64,000 nt of DNA from Luteimonas rhizosphaerae (GCF_002849595.1 NZ_NRQR01000022.1:44907-108906), one strand, 5' to 3'; shown: positions 51,890 through 61,808, counted from the stretch's first letter. The notes: generated by a model from the letters alone, not told the origin. Numbers and translations: made by a program.

Positions 51890-54211
51890 TCAGAACGGCA
51901 GCTTGAGCGCCGGGTCGAGGGCGAGCAGCTGCTCGCGGAACAGCGCCTGGATGCGCTGCAGCGCCTCGCGCGTATCGGCGTCGAAGCGCAGCACCAGCAC
52001 CGGCGTGGTGTTGGATGCGCGCACCAGGCCCCAGCCGTCCGGCCAGTCGGCGCGCACGCCGTCGATGTCGGACAGGCGCGCACCCTCGAACGCGGCATTG
52101 GCCTGCACCCGAGCGACGAAGCTGTGCGGGTCGCCATTGGGCGCGTCGACCTTGATCTCCGGCGTCGAGATGCCGTTCGGCAGCGCCTTCAGCACCGCGG
52201 ACGGATCGTCGTCGACGGCCAGGATCTCGAGCAGGCGCGCAGCGGCGTAAATGCCGTCGTCGAAGCCGTACCAGCGCTCGGCGAAGAAGAAGTGGCCGCT
52301 CATCTCGCCGGCCAGCTCGGCGCCGGTCTCGCGCATCTTGGCCTTGATCAGCGAATGCCCCGTCTTCCACATCAGCGGGCTGCCGCCGTGGCGCAGCACG
52401 TGGCCCGGCAGGCGCCCGGTGCACTTCACGTCGAACACGATCATCGCGCCGGGGTTGCGCTCCAGCACGTCGGCCGCGAACAGCATCAGCAGGCGGTCGG
52501 GATAGATGTTCTCGCCATCCCGGGTGACCACGCCGAGGCGGTCGCCGTCGCCGTCGAAGGCGATGCCGAGGTCCGCGTCGAAGCGCGCGACGGTCTGGAT
52601 CAGGTCTTCGAGGTTGTGCGCGTCGCTGGGATCGGGATGGTGGTTCGGGAAGGTGCCGTCGATCTCGCAGAACAGCGGGATGACCTCGGCGCCGATCGCC
52701 TCGAGCACGCGCGGCCCGAGCTCGCCGGCGACACCGTTGCCGGCATCGACGACGATCTTCAGCGGCCGCGCGATCTGGATGTCGCCGGCGATGCGCTCGA
52801 CGTAGTCGGCGCTGATGTCGCGTTCGCTCAGGCCGCCCGGTTGCGGCGCGGTGTGCAGGCGGTCGTCGGCGACGCGCGCATGCAGGTCCATGATCGCGTC
52901 GCCCGACAGCGTCTCGCCGCCGACGACGATCTTGAAGCCGTTGTAGTCCGGCGGGTTGTGGCTGCCGGTCAGCGAGATGCAGCAACCGGTACGCAGGTGG
53001 TAGGCGCCGAAATAGATCAGCGGCGTCGGCGCCATGCCGATGTCGATGACGTTGCGGCCGGCCTTGCGCAGGCCGGCGATGAGGCCGGCGCTCAGGTCCG
53101 GACCGGACAGGCGACCGTCGCGGCCGACGACGATGTCGGTCAGGTCCTGCTCGCGCATCAGCGAGCCCACCGACTGGCCGATCAGTTCGGCCACGCCGGC
53201 ATCGAGGGTCTGGCCGACGATGCCGCGGATGTCGTAGGCACGGAAAATATCGCGATCGAGCATGACGTTCGAAACCTTCTTCTTCGGGGGATCGGCGGCC
53301 GCCACCACCGGCAACGGCGGGGGTGCGCCGTCTTCGGGGGCCGGCGCCTGCAGCGATTCGGCGAACGTCGGCGAGGCATCGTCGCTGGCGCGTGCCGGTT
53401 GCAGGCGGGCGGGCAACCGCCACGCAAGGTACGCAAGCACGAGTAACAGCAGCGCGAAACCGAACAGCGGCATGACCCCGAGGCCAAGCGGCGCGGCCGC
53501 GACCGACGGCACCGCGGCGACGATGCGCAGGCCGGTGCCCGGCACCGGCGCGCCGAGGCGTTCGGCGACGTTGACCAGCTCGGTGTTGCCGCGCGCGAGC
53601 AGGGTCACGTTGCTCTGGCGCAGGCCGAGGAAGATCGCCTCGTCGACGTCGACGCCCGCCAGGCCCGCGGTCGCGCGCGTCAGCGGCAGCCGCACCAGGG
53701 CCACGCCGGCCAGCGTCTCACCGGCGCGCGCGGGCGCCGCCAGCGCGACGCGCGGGGCGCCTTCGTGCTGCACCACCCGCAGCACCGGCGCGTTCTCGAT
53801 CAGCGCCGCTTCCAGCGCGGCGAGCTCGCCGAAACCGCCGTCGTCGAGCGCCGCGTAGCGCGTGCGCAGATCCGCCGGCACCACCTGCACCGCTTCGGCC
53901 TGGGCCCAGTCGGTGCCGAGCGCACGCGCGGCCGCCGCGAGGTCGCCGGCGCCGAGCGCGGCCTGGACCGGCGCGGAGGCGAGCCGCGTGTCCAGTTGCG
54001 CGAGATCGCCGGCCAGCAGTTGCCGGGTCGAGGCCACGGCGGCGTCGCGCGTGGTCTGGGCGCTGCTCACGCGCTGCTCGTACTGCATCTGCCGCCAGCC
54101 GCTCCAGGCCAGCCACGCGGCCAGCAGCACCAGCGCGGCGGCCAGCAGCGGGGCGAACGGGCGCAGCTGCGCCAGCAGGGCGCGCGTCTTGCGCGGTTCG
54201 GTGTCGCTCAT
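51890..54211 (-). CDS. algC: Phosphomannomutase/phosphoglucomutase AlgC, membrane-anchored form
   Basis: 773 residues. The N-terminal third has two membrane helices (about 19-38 and 247-265) with a periplasmic sensor-like domain between; the last 457 residues form the complete mutase (from MLDRDIFRAYDIRG at 317). The phosphoserine loop TGSHNPPDYNGFK, the metal loop AFDGDGDRLG, the sugar loop GEMSGHFFF and the phosphate loop with RASNTTP are intact. It converts mannose- or glucose-6-phosphate to the 1-phosphate for LPS and exopolysaccharide. An internal start at residue 317 could make a soluble form. Shine-Dalgarno GGGGAG precedes the ATG. Confidence 0.94.
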   Translation of the reverse strand: MSDTEPRKTRALLAQLRPFAPLLAAALVLLAAWLAWSGWRQMQYEQRVSSAQTTRDAAVASTRQLLAGDLAQLDTRLASAPVQAALGAGDLAAAARALGTDWAQAEAVQVVPADLRTRYAALDDGGFGELAALEAALIENAPVLRVVQHEGAPRVALAAPARAGETLAGVALVRLPLTRATAGLAGVDVDEAIFLGLRQSNVTLLARGNTELVNVAERLGAPVPGTGLRIVAAVPSVAAAPLGLGVMPLFGFALLLLVLAYLAWRLPARLQPARASDDASPTFAESLQAPAPEDGAPPPLPVVAAADPPKKKVSNVMLDRDIFRAYDIRGIVGQTLDAGVAELIGQSVGSLMREQDLTDIVVGRDGRLSGPDLSAGLIAGLRKAGRNVIDIGMAPTPLIYFGAYHLRTGCCISLTGSHNPPDYNGFKIVVGGETLSGDAIMDLHARVADDRLHTAPQPGGLSERDISADYVERIAGDIQIARPLKIVVDAGNGVAGELGPRVLEAIGAEVIPLFCEIDGTFPNHHPDPSDAHNLEDLIQTVARFDADLGIAFDGDGDRLGVVTRDGENIYPDRLLMLFAADVLERNPGAMIVFDVKCTGRLPGHVLRHGGSPLMWKTGHSLIKAKMRETGAELAGEMSGHFFFAERWYGFDDGIYAAARLLEILAVDDDPSAVLKALPNGISTPEIKVDAPNGDPHSFVARVQANAAFEGARLSDIDGVRADWPDGWGLVRASNTTPVLVLRFDADTREALQRIQALFREQLLALDPALKLPF

Positions 54212-54225
54212 CGTGTGCTCCCCTG

Positions 54226-54693
54226 TCAGCGGACGCCGGTATGGCCGAACCCCCCGGCCCCGCGCGACGTGTCGGCGAAAGTATCCACCACATTCAGGGT
54301 CGCACGCACGACCGGCAACACGACCAGTTGCGCGATCCGGTCGCCGGGTTCGACGGTGAAGGCGTCCTTGCCGCGGTTCCACACGCTGATCAGCAGCGGA
54401 CCCTGGTAATCGGCATCGATCAGGCCGGTGCCGTTGCCCAGCACGATGCCGTGCTTGTGGCCCAGGCCCGAACGCGGCAGCACGACCGCGCACAGATCGG
54501 GCGCGCCGATATGGATCGCCAGACCCGACGGCACCAGCGCGGTGTCGCCCGGCAGCAGGGTCAGCGCCTCGTCGAGCGCGGCGCGCAGGTCGAGCCCGGC
54601 GCTGGCCTCGGTCGCATAGGCCGGCAGGGGCCATTGCTGGCCGAAGCGGGCATCGAGGACGCGGACATCGAGCACGTGGGCGCGGGCGGTCAT
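54226..54693 (-). CDS. dut: Deoxyuridine 5'-triphosphate nucleotidohydrolase (dUTPase)
   Basis: 155 residues, a trimeric dUTPase that removes dUTP and makes dUMP for thymidylate. All five motifs are visible: [38 protein letters not shown] and the C-terminal [10 protein letters not shown]. It overlaps coaB by ATGA and is 14 bases before algC, so coaC-coaB-dut-algC form one operon. Confidence 0.96.
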   Translation of the reverse strand: MTARAHVLDVRVLDARFGQQWPLPAYATEASAGLDLRAALDEALTLLPGDTALVPSGLAIHIGAPDLCAVVLPRSGLGHKHGIVLGNGTGLIDADYQGPLLISVWNRGKDAFTVEPGDRIAQLVVLPVVRATLNVVDTFADTSRGAGGFGHTGVR

Positions 54694-55361
54694 GGGCGAA
54701 GCTCCGGAGCGAGGTGTTCGGCGATCAGCGCGATCAGGTCGGCGGCGACGGCGGTCTTCGGCCCCGGCCCCAGCGTGCGCACGCCGGCGGCGCCGTGCAC
54801 GGCGAGCAGGTTGTCGTCGGACTCGAAGCCGCCGCCGGGCGCGCCGACCCGGTTGGCGGCGATGAGGTCGACGCCCTTGGCGAGGCGCTTGGCCTGGGCG
54901 TTGGCATCGACGTCCTCGGTCTCGGCGGCGAAGCCGACGACCAGGCGCGGCCGGTGCGCGGCGCGCGCGACGTCCGCGAGCACGTCGGCGGTGCGCACCA
55001 GCTGCAGGGTCAGGCCGTCCTCGCCCGGCACTTTCTTGATCTTGTGCGCGGCGACGCGCTGCGGGGTGAAGTCGGCGATCGCGGCGGCGCCGACGTAGAC
55101 ATCGGCCGGCAGGGCGGCGAACACCGCGGCATGCATCTGCGCGGCGGAACGCACGTCGACGCGCTGCACGCCCGGTGGCGTCGCCAACGCCACCGGACCG
55201 GCGACCAGCACGACCTCGGCGCCGGCGGCGACGGCCGCGGCGGCGACCGCGAACCCCATCTTGCCGCTGCTGCGGTTGCCGAGAAACCGGACCGGATCGA
55301 GGTCTTCGAAGGTCGGCCCGGCGCTGACGACGACGCGGCGGCCGGCGAGCGCTGCGGTCAT
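54690..55361 (-). CDS. coaB: Phosphopantothenoylcysteine synthetase CoaB (separate gene)
   Basis: 223 residues, the CoaB half of coenzyme A synthesis: it joins cysteine to 4'-phosphopantothenate with CTP. It begins [20 protein letters not shown] and has the dimer and CTP segments [22 protein letters not shown] and KIKK. In most proteobacteria it is fused behind CoaC; here it starts at an ATG overlapping the coaC stop (ATGA). Either a true fission or a one-base error at the junction. Confidence 0.92.
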   Translation of the reverse strand: MTAALAGRRVVVSAGPTFEDLDPVRFLGNRSSGKMGFAVAAAAVAAGAEVVLVAGPVALATPPGVQRVDVRSAAQMHAAVFAALPADVYVGAAAIADFTPQRVAAHKIKKVPGEDGLTLQLVRTADVLADVARAAHRPRLVVGFAAETEDVDANAQAKRLAKGVDLIAANRVGAPGGGFESDDNLLAVHGAAGVRTLGPGPKTAVAADLIALIAEHLAPELRP

Positions 55362-55909
55362 GCCGGCAGGGCCGCGACGATCGCGTCCGGCTCGGCCAGG
55401 CGGCCGGGACCGGATTCGCCTTCGGCCAGCGGCCCGTCGTCGGGGCCGATGATCTGGGCACCGCGCGCGCGCAGCAGCGCGATGTTGGCCTGCGTCGCCG
55501 GATGCAGCCACATGCGGTGGTTCATCGCCGGACACACGGTCAGCGGCGCGGTCGTCGCCAGGCACAGCGTGGTCACGAGATTGTCGGCGAACCCGTGCGC
55601 GAGCTTGGCCAGGGTGTTCGCGGTCGCCGGCGCGACGACGACGCGCGTCGCCCAGCGCGCGAGCTCGATGTGACCCATCGCGGCCTCGGCGTTCGCGTCC
55701 CACAGCGACGTGCGCACCGCCGCACCCGAGACCGCCTGGAACGTCGCCGTGGACACGAAGCGCTGCGCGCTGTCGGTCATCGCCACCTGCACCTCGGCGC
55801 CGGCGTCGCGCAGCCGGCGCACCAGGTCGGCGGCCTTGTACGCGGCGATACCGCCACAGACGCACAACAGGAGGCGCTGCCCCTGCAGCGGGGTCGGGCG
55901 AGCCGTCAT
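55358..55909 (-). CDS. coaC: Phosphopantothenoylcysteine decarboxylase CoaC (separate gene)
   Basis: 183 residues of a flavoprotein decarboxylase (HFCD family) that makes 4'-phosphopantetheine. The FMN-binding segments [19 protein letters not shown] and [21 protein letters not shown] are intact, with the catalytic His in HIELA and Asn in the PAMNHRMW loop. It stops at TGA where other CoaBC proteins continue. First gene of coaC-coaB-dut-algC and divergent from radC. Confidence 0.93.
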   Translation of the reverse strand: MTARPTPLQGQRLLLCVCGGIAAYKAADLVRRLRDAGAEVQVAMTDSAQRFVSTATFQAVSGAAVRTSLWDANAEAAMGHIELARWATRVVVAPATANTLAKLAHGFADNLVTTLCLATTAPLTVCPAMNHRMWLHPATQANIALLRARGAQIIGPDDGPLAEGESGPGRLAEPDAIVAALPA

Positions 55910-56085
55910 CTGGGGAAATTCCTACCGCCAATCCGGCCGCCAGCTTACCCGAAGCCACGCCCCGGCCCGGCTGTTTGAGCGCCGCGACGACGCTGCAATG
56001 AACGCTTCCGCCGGCATCCCGGCGTGCGCGACGCCCTTCCCCTGCGACGGCGCCGCCGCGATGCCGGCATTCCCCGGAATGCGCC

Positions 56086-56760
56086 ATGCACATCCGCGAA
56101 TGGCCGGTCGACGAACGCCCCCGCGAGAAGCTGCTCGGCCGCGGCGCCGCGGCGCTGTCAGACGCGGAACTGCTCGCGATCTTCCTCGGCTCGGGCCTGC
56201 GCGGCCAGGACGCGGTGTCGACGGCCCGCCAGCTGCTGGCGGCACACGGGCCACTGCGCGCCCTGCTCGACCGGGGTCCCGAGGGCCTGGCGGCGTTGCC
56301 CGGGCTCGGCCCCGCGCGCGCCTGCGCGCTGACCGCCGCGCTGGAACTCGGCAACCGGGTGCTGGCCTCGGATCTGCAGCGCGGCGACGCGATGACCGAT
56401 CCGGCCGCCGCCGGTCGCTACTTCTCGCAGCGCCTGCGCGCGTTCCCGCACGAGGTGTTCGCCGTGCTGTTCCTCGATACCCGCCACCGCGCGCTCGGCT
56501 TCGAGGAGCTGTTCCGCGGCACCATCGACGGCGCCGAGGTGCACGCGCGCGAAGTCGTCCGCCGCGCGCTGGCGCACAACGCCGCGGCGGTGATCGTCGG
56601 TCACAACCACCCCAGCGGCAGCCGCGAGCCCAGCGCCGCCGACCGCGCGGTGACCGCGCAGCTCAAGCAGGCGCTGGCGCTGGTCGACGTGCGCCTGCTC
56701 GACCATTTCGTCGTCGGCGACGGCGCGGCGGTCTCGCTGGCGGCGCGCGGGTGGGTGTAG
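56086..56760 (+). CDS. radC: RadC-family JAB-domain protein
   Basis: 224 residues. An N-terminal helix-hairpin-helix region (LPGLGPARACALTAALELG) is followed by the JAB/MPN domain with the zinc motif EVHAREVVRRAL and HNHPSGSREPSAAD (near residue 172). The N-terminal RPREKLLGRGAAALSDAELLA is typical of RadC. Despite the name it is not established as a DNA repair enzyme. Divergent from coaC. Confidence 0.93.
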   Translation: MHIREWPVDERPREKLLGRGAAALSDAELLAIFLGSGLRGQDAVSTARQLLAAHGPLRALLDRGPEGLAALPGLGPARACALTAALELGNRVLASDLQRGDAMTDPAAAGRYFSQRLRAFPHEVFAVLFLDTRHRALGFEELFRGTIDGAEVHAREVVRRALAHNAAAVIVGHNHPSGSREPSAADRAVTAQLKQALALVDVRLLDHFVVGDGAAVSLAARGWV

Positions 56761-56957
56761 CGCGTTGAGCGGGCGTCGCTGCGCGCCAGCGTGACGTCCC
56801 CGCGAACCGCCACGCGTCGCGCTGATCGTGCGGCAGGGGCCGTATCCCGGCGATCGAGGGTATGCCGCTGCGGACCGCCACGCACCGCGGCCCGCAGCGT
56901 CCCGTACAGTCCGCTCGCGTACAATGGCCGGCCGTTGAATCGCGACACCATCCGCCC

Positions 56958-58657
56958 GTGAAATCCCAGCTCCGCGCCCTGATCGAGCCCCGCATCGAGC
57001 AGGCGATTGCCGCCCTGCGCGACCAGGGCATCCTGCCCGCCGACTTTGTCACGCCCGACTTCGTCGTCGAGCGTCCGAAGGACCGCAGCCATGGCGACGC
57101 GTCGACCAATGCCGCGATGCTGCTGGCGCGTCACGCGACCCAGAACGGCGCGCGCAGCAATCCGCGTGCGGTGGCGCAGGCACTGGTCGCGGCGATCCCG
57201 GCCGACGACGACATCGCCTCGATCGAGATCGCGGGCCCGGGTTTCCTGAATTTCCGGCTGACCCCGGCCGCCTGGCAACGCCAGCTGGTCGCCGCAGCTA
57301 CGGCCGCAATGCCAGCGGCGGCGCGCGCACGGCGGGCGTCGAGTACGTGTCGGCCAACCCGACCGGTCCGCTGCATGTCGGCCACGGCCGCGCGGCGGTG
57401 ATCGGCGACTGCATCGCGCGGGTGCTCGATGCCAACGGCTGGCACGTCAAACGCGAGTTCTACTACAACGATGCCGGCGTGCAGATCGAGAATCTCGCCC
57501 TGTCGGTGCAGGCGCGCGCGAAGGGCCTGACGCCCGACGACGCCGGCTGGCCGGAAGCGGGCTATCGCGGCGATTACATCGGCGATGTCGCCCGCGCGTA
57601 TCTCGATGGCGCGGTCGTCGACATCGAAGGCCACACGATCACCGGCGCCGGCGATGCCGACGACCTCGACGCGATCCGCCGTTTCTCGGTCGCGTGGCTG
57701 CGCCGCGAACAGAACGGCGACCTCGCCGCGTTCGGCGTGGCGTTCGACGTCTATTTCCTCGAGTCGTCGCTGTACGCCGACGGCAAGGTGGAGGAAACCG
57801 TGCGCGAGCTCGTCGCCCACGGCCACACCTACGAGGAAGGCGGCGCGCTGTGGCTGCGCAGCACCGACTACGGTGATGACAAGGACCGCGTGATGCGCAA
57901 GTCCGACGGCACCTACACCTACTTCGTGCCCGACGTCGCCTATCACCTCAGCAAGTGGCAGCGCGGCTATGCGCGCGCGATCACCGAGCTCGGCGCCGAC
58001 CACCACGGCTCGCTGGCCCGCGTGCGCGCCGGCCTGCAGGCGCTCGATGCCGGCATCCCGGCCGGTTATCCCGAGTACGTGCTGCACCAGATGGTCACGG
58101 TGATGCGCGGCGGCGAGGAAGTGAAGCTGTCCAAGCGCGCCGGCAGCTACCTCACGCTGCGCGACCTGATCGACGAGGCCGGGCGCGATGCGACGCGCTG
58201 GTTCCTGGTCGCGCGCAAGCCGGATTCGCAGCTGGTGTTCGACATCGACCTGGCGCGCAGCCAGTCGCTCGACAACCCGGTCTACTACGTGCAGCTGTCG
58301 CATGCGCGCATCTGCGGCCTGCTGCGCCAGCTGACCGAGCGCGGCCTCGCGTTCGACCTGCAGAACGGCATGGCGCAGCCGCTGGACATGGACGACGTCG
58401 CGATGCGCGACGTGCTGATCGACCTGTCGCGCTGGCCCGAGATCGTCGCCGTCGCCGGCGCCCAGCTCGAGCCGCACCTGGTCGCGACCTATCTGCTGGA
58501 ACTGGCCCAGGCGTTCCAGACCTACTACAACGACCACCAGTTCCTGGTCGACGATGCCGACGTGCGCGATGCGCGTCTGGCGCTGGCACTGGCGGTCCGC
58601 CAGGTGCTTGCCAACGGCCTGGCCCTGCTCGGCGTCCACGCCCCGGAGGCGATGTAA
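56958..58657 (+). pseudogene. argS: Arginyl-tRNA synthetase ArgS, reading frame disrupted
   Basis: The class I synthetase that charges tRNA-Arg. A GTG start gives the N-terminal Add-1 domain ([40 protein letters not shown]). The frame then changes near 57285-57300: the sequence resumes as [20 protein letters not shown] in another frame, followed by the HIGH-type motif HVGHGR and the KMSKS-type KLSKRAG, and a normal anticodon-binding domain. Compared with xanthomonad ArgS, a few codons also seem missing between AWQRQLVA and SYGR, so a deletion of about a dozen bases is as likely as one base. As an essential gene, this is probably a sequence error unless a second argS exists. Confidence 0.9.
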
Positions 58658-59404
58658 TGGCAGCACGACGCGGTAAATCGCAGGCCCGCCGCAGCGGCGG
58701 CAGTTCCGGCGGCCTCCCCGGCTGGGCGTGGATGATCATCGGCATCGTCATCGCGCTGGTCGTGGTGCTGGCCGCGCCGCGGCTGCTCAAGCCCGACAGC
58801 GAGGACGGTTTCTTCCGTCCGCGGCCGAATCCCGATGCGCAGCCGCAGGCCGGCGCGCTGGACGAAGCGGACATGGACGCGCCCGCGGCGACGCCCGAAC
58901 CGCAGCCGCGCCCCGCCGGCCAGGCACCGGCCGCCGCGTCGACCGACTACGATTTCTACACGATGCTGCCCGAGCAGGAAGTCGCGATGAGCGACGCCGA
59001 ACTCGCCGCCAGCGCCCGCGCCGAAGCCGAACGCCAGCAGCGCGCCGAGCAGCAGCAGGCCGCCTTGCAGGCGCGCAATCCCGACGCGGCGGATCTCGCC
59101 AGCGACGCCCCGGCCGACGGCCCGCGCCCGCTGTCCGAAACGCCAGCGACGCCGCCGCGCACGACGGCCGCCGCGTCGACCACGCCGGGCGCAGCCGCCA
59201 CAGGCGATGCCCGCTATCTGCTGCAGGCCGGCTCGTTCAGCGGCTCCGGCGATGCCGAAGCGCTGAAGGCGCGGATCGCCCTGCTCGGCCTGAGCGCGCG
59301 CGTCGAGTCCGGCCAGGCCAACGGCCGCACGGTCTACCGCGTGCGCATGGGGCCCTACGGCACCGCGACCGAGCTCGCCGAGGCCAAGCAGGGCGGAGCG
59401 CGCC
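58657..59404 (+). pseudogene. SPOR-domain inner-membrane protein, 3' end disrupted
   Basis: About 249 recognisable residues. A basic N-terminus, one membrane helix (about 24-44), a Pro/Ala/Gln-rich periplasmic linker and a SPOR domain (from about 185: RYLLQAGSFSGSGDAEALKA and YRVRMGPYGTATELAEAKQ) that binds septal peptidoglycan, as in FtsN-like division proteins. After AEAKQ the expected last strand is missing and the frame runs on for 500 codons of non-family sequence through other genes. A frameshift near 59388-59404 or a deletion is likely. It overlaps the argS stop by one base (TAATG). Confidence 0.78.
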
Positions 59405-59902
59405 GTGGCGCTCGCCCACGTCAGCGGGAGCCTCCGCGCAGGCTGGTGTGGGCGACGGGCGTTCGCAAAGTGCCCGCTGCCGCTGTCGTTCCGCAGCTCG
59501 ACATCGCGTGCTCGTCCCGGCGCAATCGGTGGGGCAAGGACCGCACGTCCACCGTCTACCGGGCAGCACCGCCCCACCCGCAGAGTGAGAACGGGCACGC
59601 TGCACGCGTCGTCATGAGGACCGCGGGCCGCGCGTGCGCCTGCCAGCGCCGGAGCAGGAAATCGGCGATGTTCCGGCGGCCTTGCCGCGCCGTGCGCTCG
59701 ACGCGCCGGATCCACGGCGTCGGCCCGGGCGCGTCGCATCACCTGTTCATCGGTCGCACGCACCATCCCGGCGCACCGCCCGGGAGTTCGCCGACGAGAA
59801 CGCCAGGCGTTTCAGCCTGCCCGTTCCGTGCGGCGCGTCGCAGCGGTGTCGCAGCCCGCGCGATGCCCCGGCCGGACACTGGCGTCCTACCGGAGACCTC
59901 CC
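59405..59902. other. Stretch without a supported gene
   Basis: About 500 bases between the end of the SPOR domain and the next gene. Frames cross it in several registers but all are Arg/Ala/Ser/Pro-rich and lack motifs. It may hold the true 3' end of the SPOR gene and the promoter for the gene at 59903. I see no tRNA, hairpin terminator or repeat. Confidence 0.5.
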
Positions 59903-60280
59903 ATGGTGATCGAAGCCGCCCTCGTCAAACCCGTCGTCGACGCGCTGCTGGTGCTGTTCCAGCAGGGCAGCGACCTGAAACTCAAACACAACGCGCAGGC
60001 CGCCGTCCGCGAGGCGATCCGCGAACTGCTGCAGGCCAATCCCGACGAGAACAAGGCGGCCGCGCGCATCGCGGTCGCGCGGGCGGCGGGCATCCTGTCG
60101 GAAGACGTGGTGCTGGCGGAGGACATGCTGCAGAAGCATCGCGCCACCCGCGCCCGGACCACCGGCAAGGGCGCGACCGGGCGCCGCCGGCACGCCGCGT
60201 CCGACCCCCCGGACGCGGAGGCGCCCCCGCCGCGCAAGGCCACGCGCAAACCCGTATCGGCGACCGGCGCCTCACGCTGA
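59903..60280 (+). CDS. Small helical hypothetical protein
   Basis: 125 residues, unknown. The first 75 residues look like a compact helical domain (VKPVVDALLVLFQQGSDLKL and AAVREAIRELLQANPDENKA); the rest is a Lys/Arg/Pro-rich tail (KHRATRARTTGKGATGRR) that could bind nucleic acid. GGAG lies about 8 bases before the ATG. The upstream frame extension is non-family. Followed by the ICMT-like gene after 42 bases on the same strand. Confidence 0.7.
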   Translation: MVIEAALVKPVVDALLVLFQQGSDLKLKHNAQAAVREAIRELLQANPDENKAAARIAVARAAGILSEDVVLAEDMLQKHRATRARTTGKGATGRRRHAASDPPDAEAPPPRKATRKPVSATGASR

Positions 60281-60322
60281 GCCTGCGACCGTGGTCGCCC
60301 TGCCGCCGCGGATGCAACCGAC

Positions 60323-60886
60323 ATGATCGACGTCATCGTGTTCACCGCCTCGACCGCCCTGTGGGCCCTCAGCGAAGCGTGGATCGGCCTGCGCCGGCGC
60401 GCGCCGGACCGCAGCCGCGATGCGGGCACCCTGTCGCGCCTGGTGCTGGTGATCGGCGGCTGCGTGGCGCTGGCCGCGGCCGTGTCGCTGTGGCCGCCGG
60501 CGCGCGCCCCGGACGACTGGCATCCCGTGCTGCGCTGGCTCGGCAGCGCGGTGATGCTGACCGGCATGGGGTTCCGCTGGTGGTCGATCCGTGTGCTGGC
60601 CGAGCACTTCACCGTCGATGTCGCGATCGCCGCCGACCATCGGCTGATCCGCAGCGGCCCCTACCGCCGGCTGCGGCATCCCTCGTACACCGGCCTGCTT
60701 CTCACGGTCGCAGGCTTCCTGTGCGCGCTCGGCAGCGGGCTGGCGCCGCTGGTGATCGCCTGGCCGTTGTGGGCCGCGCTGCGCCAGCGCATCCGTATCG
60801 AGGAAGCCGCGCTGTCGGAGGCGTTTCCGGTCGACTATCCCGCCTACGCGCGCACCACGCGGCGCCTGGTGCCGGGCGTCTGGTGA
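60323..60886 (+). CDS. Isoprenylcysteine carboxyl methyltransferase (ICMT)-like membrane protein
   Basis: 187 residues, about four transmembrane helices. The ICMT/PEMT signature is present: VAIAADHRLIRSGPYRRLRH, shown in part as GPYRRLRHPSYTG, and RIEEAALSEAF near the end, which bind SAM. In bacteria these proteins methylate small lipophilic acids or unknown substrates; no prenyl-protein partner is seen. Possible operon with the preceding small gene. Confidence 0.88.
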   Translation: MIDVIVFTASTALWALSEAWIGLRRRAPDRSRDAGTLSRLVLVIGGCVALAAAVSLWPPARAPDDWHPVLRWLGSAVMLTGMGFRWWSIRVLAEHFTVDVAIAADHRLIRSGPYRRLRHPSYTGLLLTVAGFLCALGSGLAPLVIAWPLWAALRQRIRIEEAALSEAFPVDYPAYARTTRRLVPGVW

Positions 60887-61037
60887 TGGAATGCGGGCCG
60901 GTCCGCGCGGGCCGGGACCGCGGCCCAGCGGTTAAGCTGTCGCCCCCTGCCGCCCGCCGCATGGCCTGCACCGGTCGAAGCCGGCGGCGCTGTGCGATGC
61001 GGGCATCCGCTCCCGTCACGCCACTTCGAGACCGCCC

Positions 61038-61808
61038 ATGACGACCTCCCCCACGACGCCGCTCAGCGACGCCGAGCTCGACCGGCTCGACGTGCTGCTC
61101 GACCGCTGCACGCATCCCGAGACCGGCCTCGGCAACCTGGAGATGCTCGATGGTTTCCTGTCGGCGCTCGCGGTCGGCCCGCTCGACGCGGCGCTGGACA
61201 CGATGCTGCCGCTGGTCTGGGGCGAGGGCGACGTGCCGCGGCGCGATGCGCGGCAGACCCGCGAGGCCGAGGCGCTGATCGCGCGGCTGGCGGTCGAGGT
61301 CGAACACCGGATCCGCCACGATCCCGAGGACAGCACCGATCGCGAAGCGCTGATGCCGCTGCTGGGGTTGCCCGAGGTTGAGGGCGACGACACACCGGGC
61401 GCCGACGACGAGGCGCTGGACGACATCCCGGCCGACTTCCCGTTCGCGGCGGCCTGGGCCGCCGGCTTCCTGCGCGCCGCGGCCCAGCACGAGGACGCAT
61501 GGGCCGCGTGGATGGAGGAGCACGAGACGATCGGCGACGATCTGGGTGCGATCACGCGACTGGCCCTCGTCGACACCGCCCAGCTCGACGATCCCGAACT
61601 GGCCGCCGAAGGCCTGCTGTCGCTCGACGAGCGGTTCGATCTGGCCTACGACCTGCCCGACGTGCTGCACGCCATGTACCTGCAGCGGCTGCACGACCGT
61701 CGGCCGGAGCCGGCGCGTCGCGCGGACGTGCCGGGACGCAACGATCCCTGCAGCTGCGGCAGCGGGAAGAAGTACAAGAAGTGCTGCGCGGACCAGACGC
61801 TGCATTGA
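61038..61808 (+). CDS. UPF0149/YecA-family protein with SEC-C zinc motif
   Basis: 256 residues. A helical UPF0149 domain (about 10-215, with NLEMLDGFLSALAVGP and FPFAAAWAAGFLRAA) is followed by a C-terminal SEC-C motif GRNDPCSCGSGKKYKKCC that binds zinc, as at the end of SecA. The protein is rich in Asp/Glu. Proteins of this architecture are thought to interact with ribosomes or SecB-type partners, but the role is not established. Confidence 0.9.
   Translation: MTTSPTTPLSDAELDRLDVLLDRCTHPETGLGNLEMLDGFLSALAVGPLDAALDTMLPLVWGEGDVPRRDARQTREAEALIARLAVEVEHRIRHDPEDSTDREALMPLLGLPEVEGDDTPGADDEALDDIPADFPFAAAWAAGFLRAAAQHEDAWAAWMEEHETIGDDLGAITRLALVDTAQLDDPELAAEGLLSLDERFDLAYDLPDVLHAMYLQRLHDRRPEPARRADVPGRNDPCSCGSGKKYKKCCADQTLH

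Noticed and set aside
59405..59617. Small plus-strand frame after the SPOR domain
   Set aside because: Ser/Arg/Pro-rich, no ribosome binding site; more likely the out-of-frame tail of the disrupted SPOR gene.
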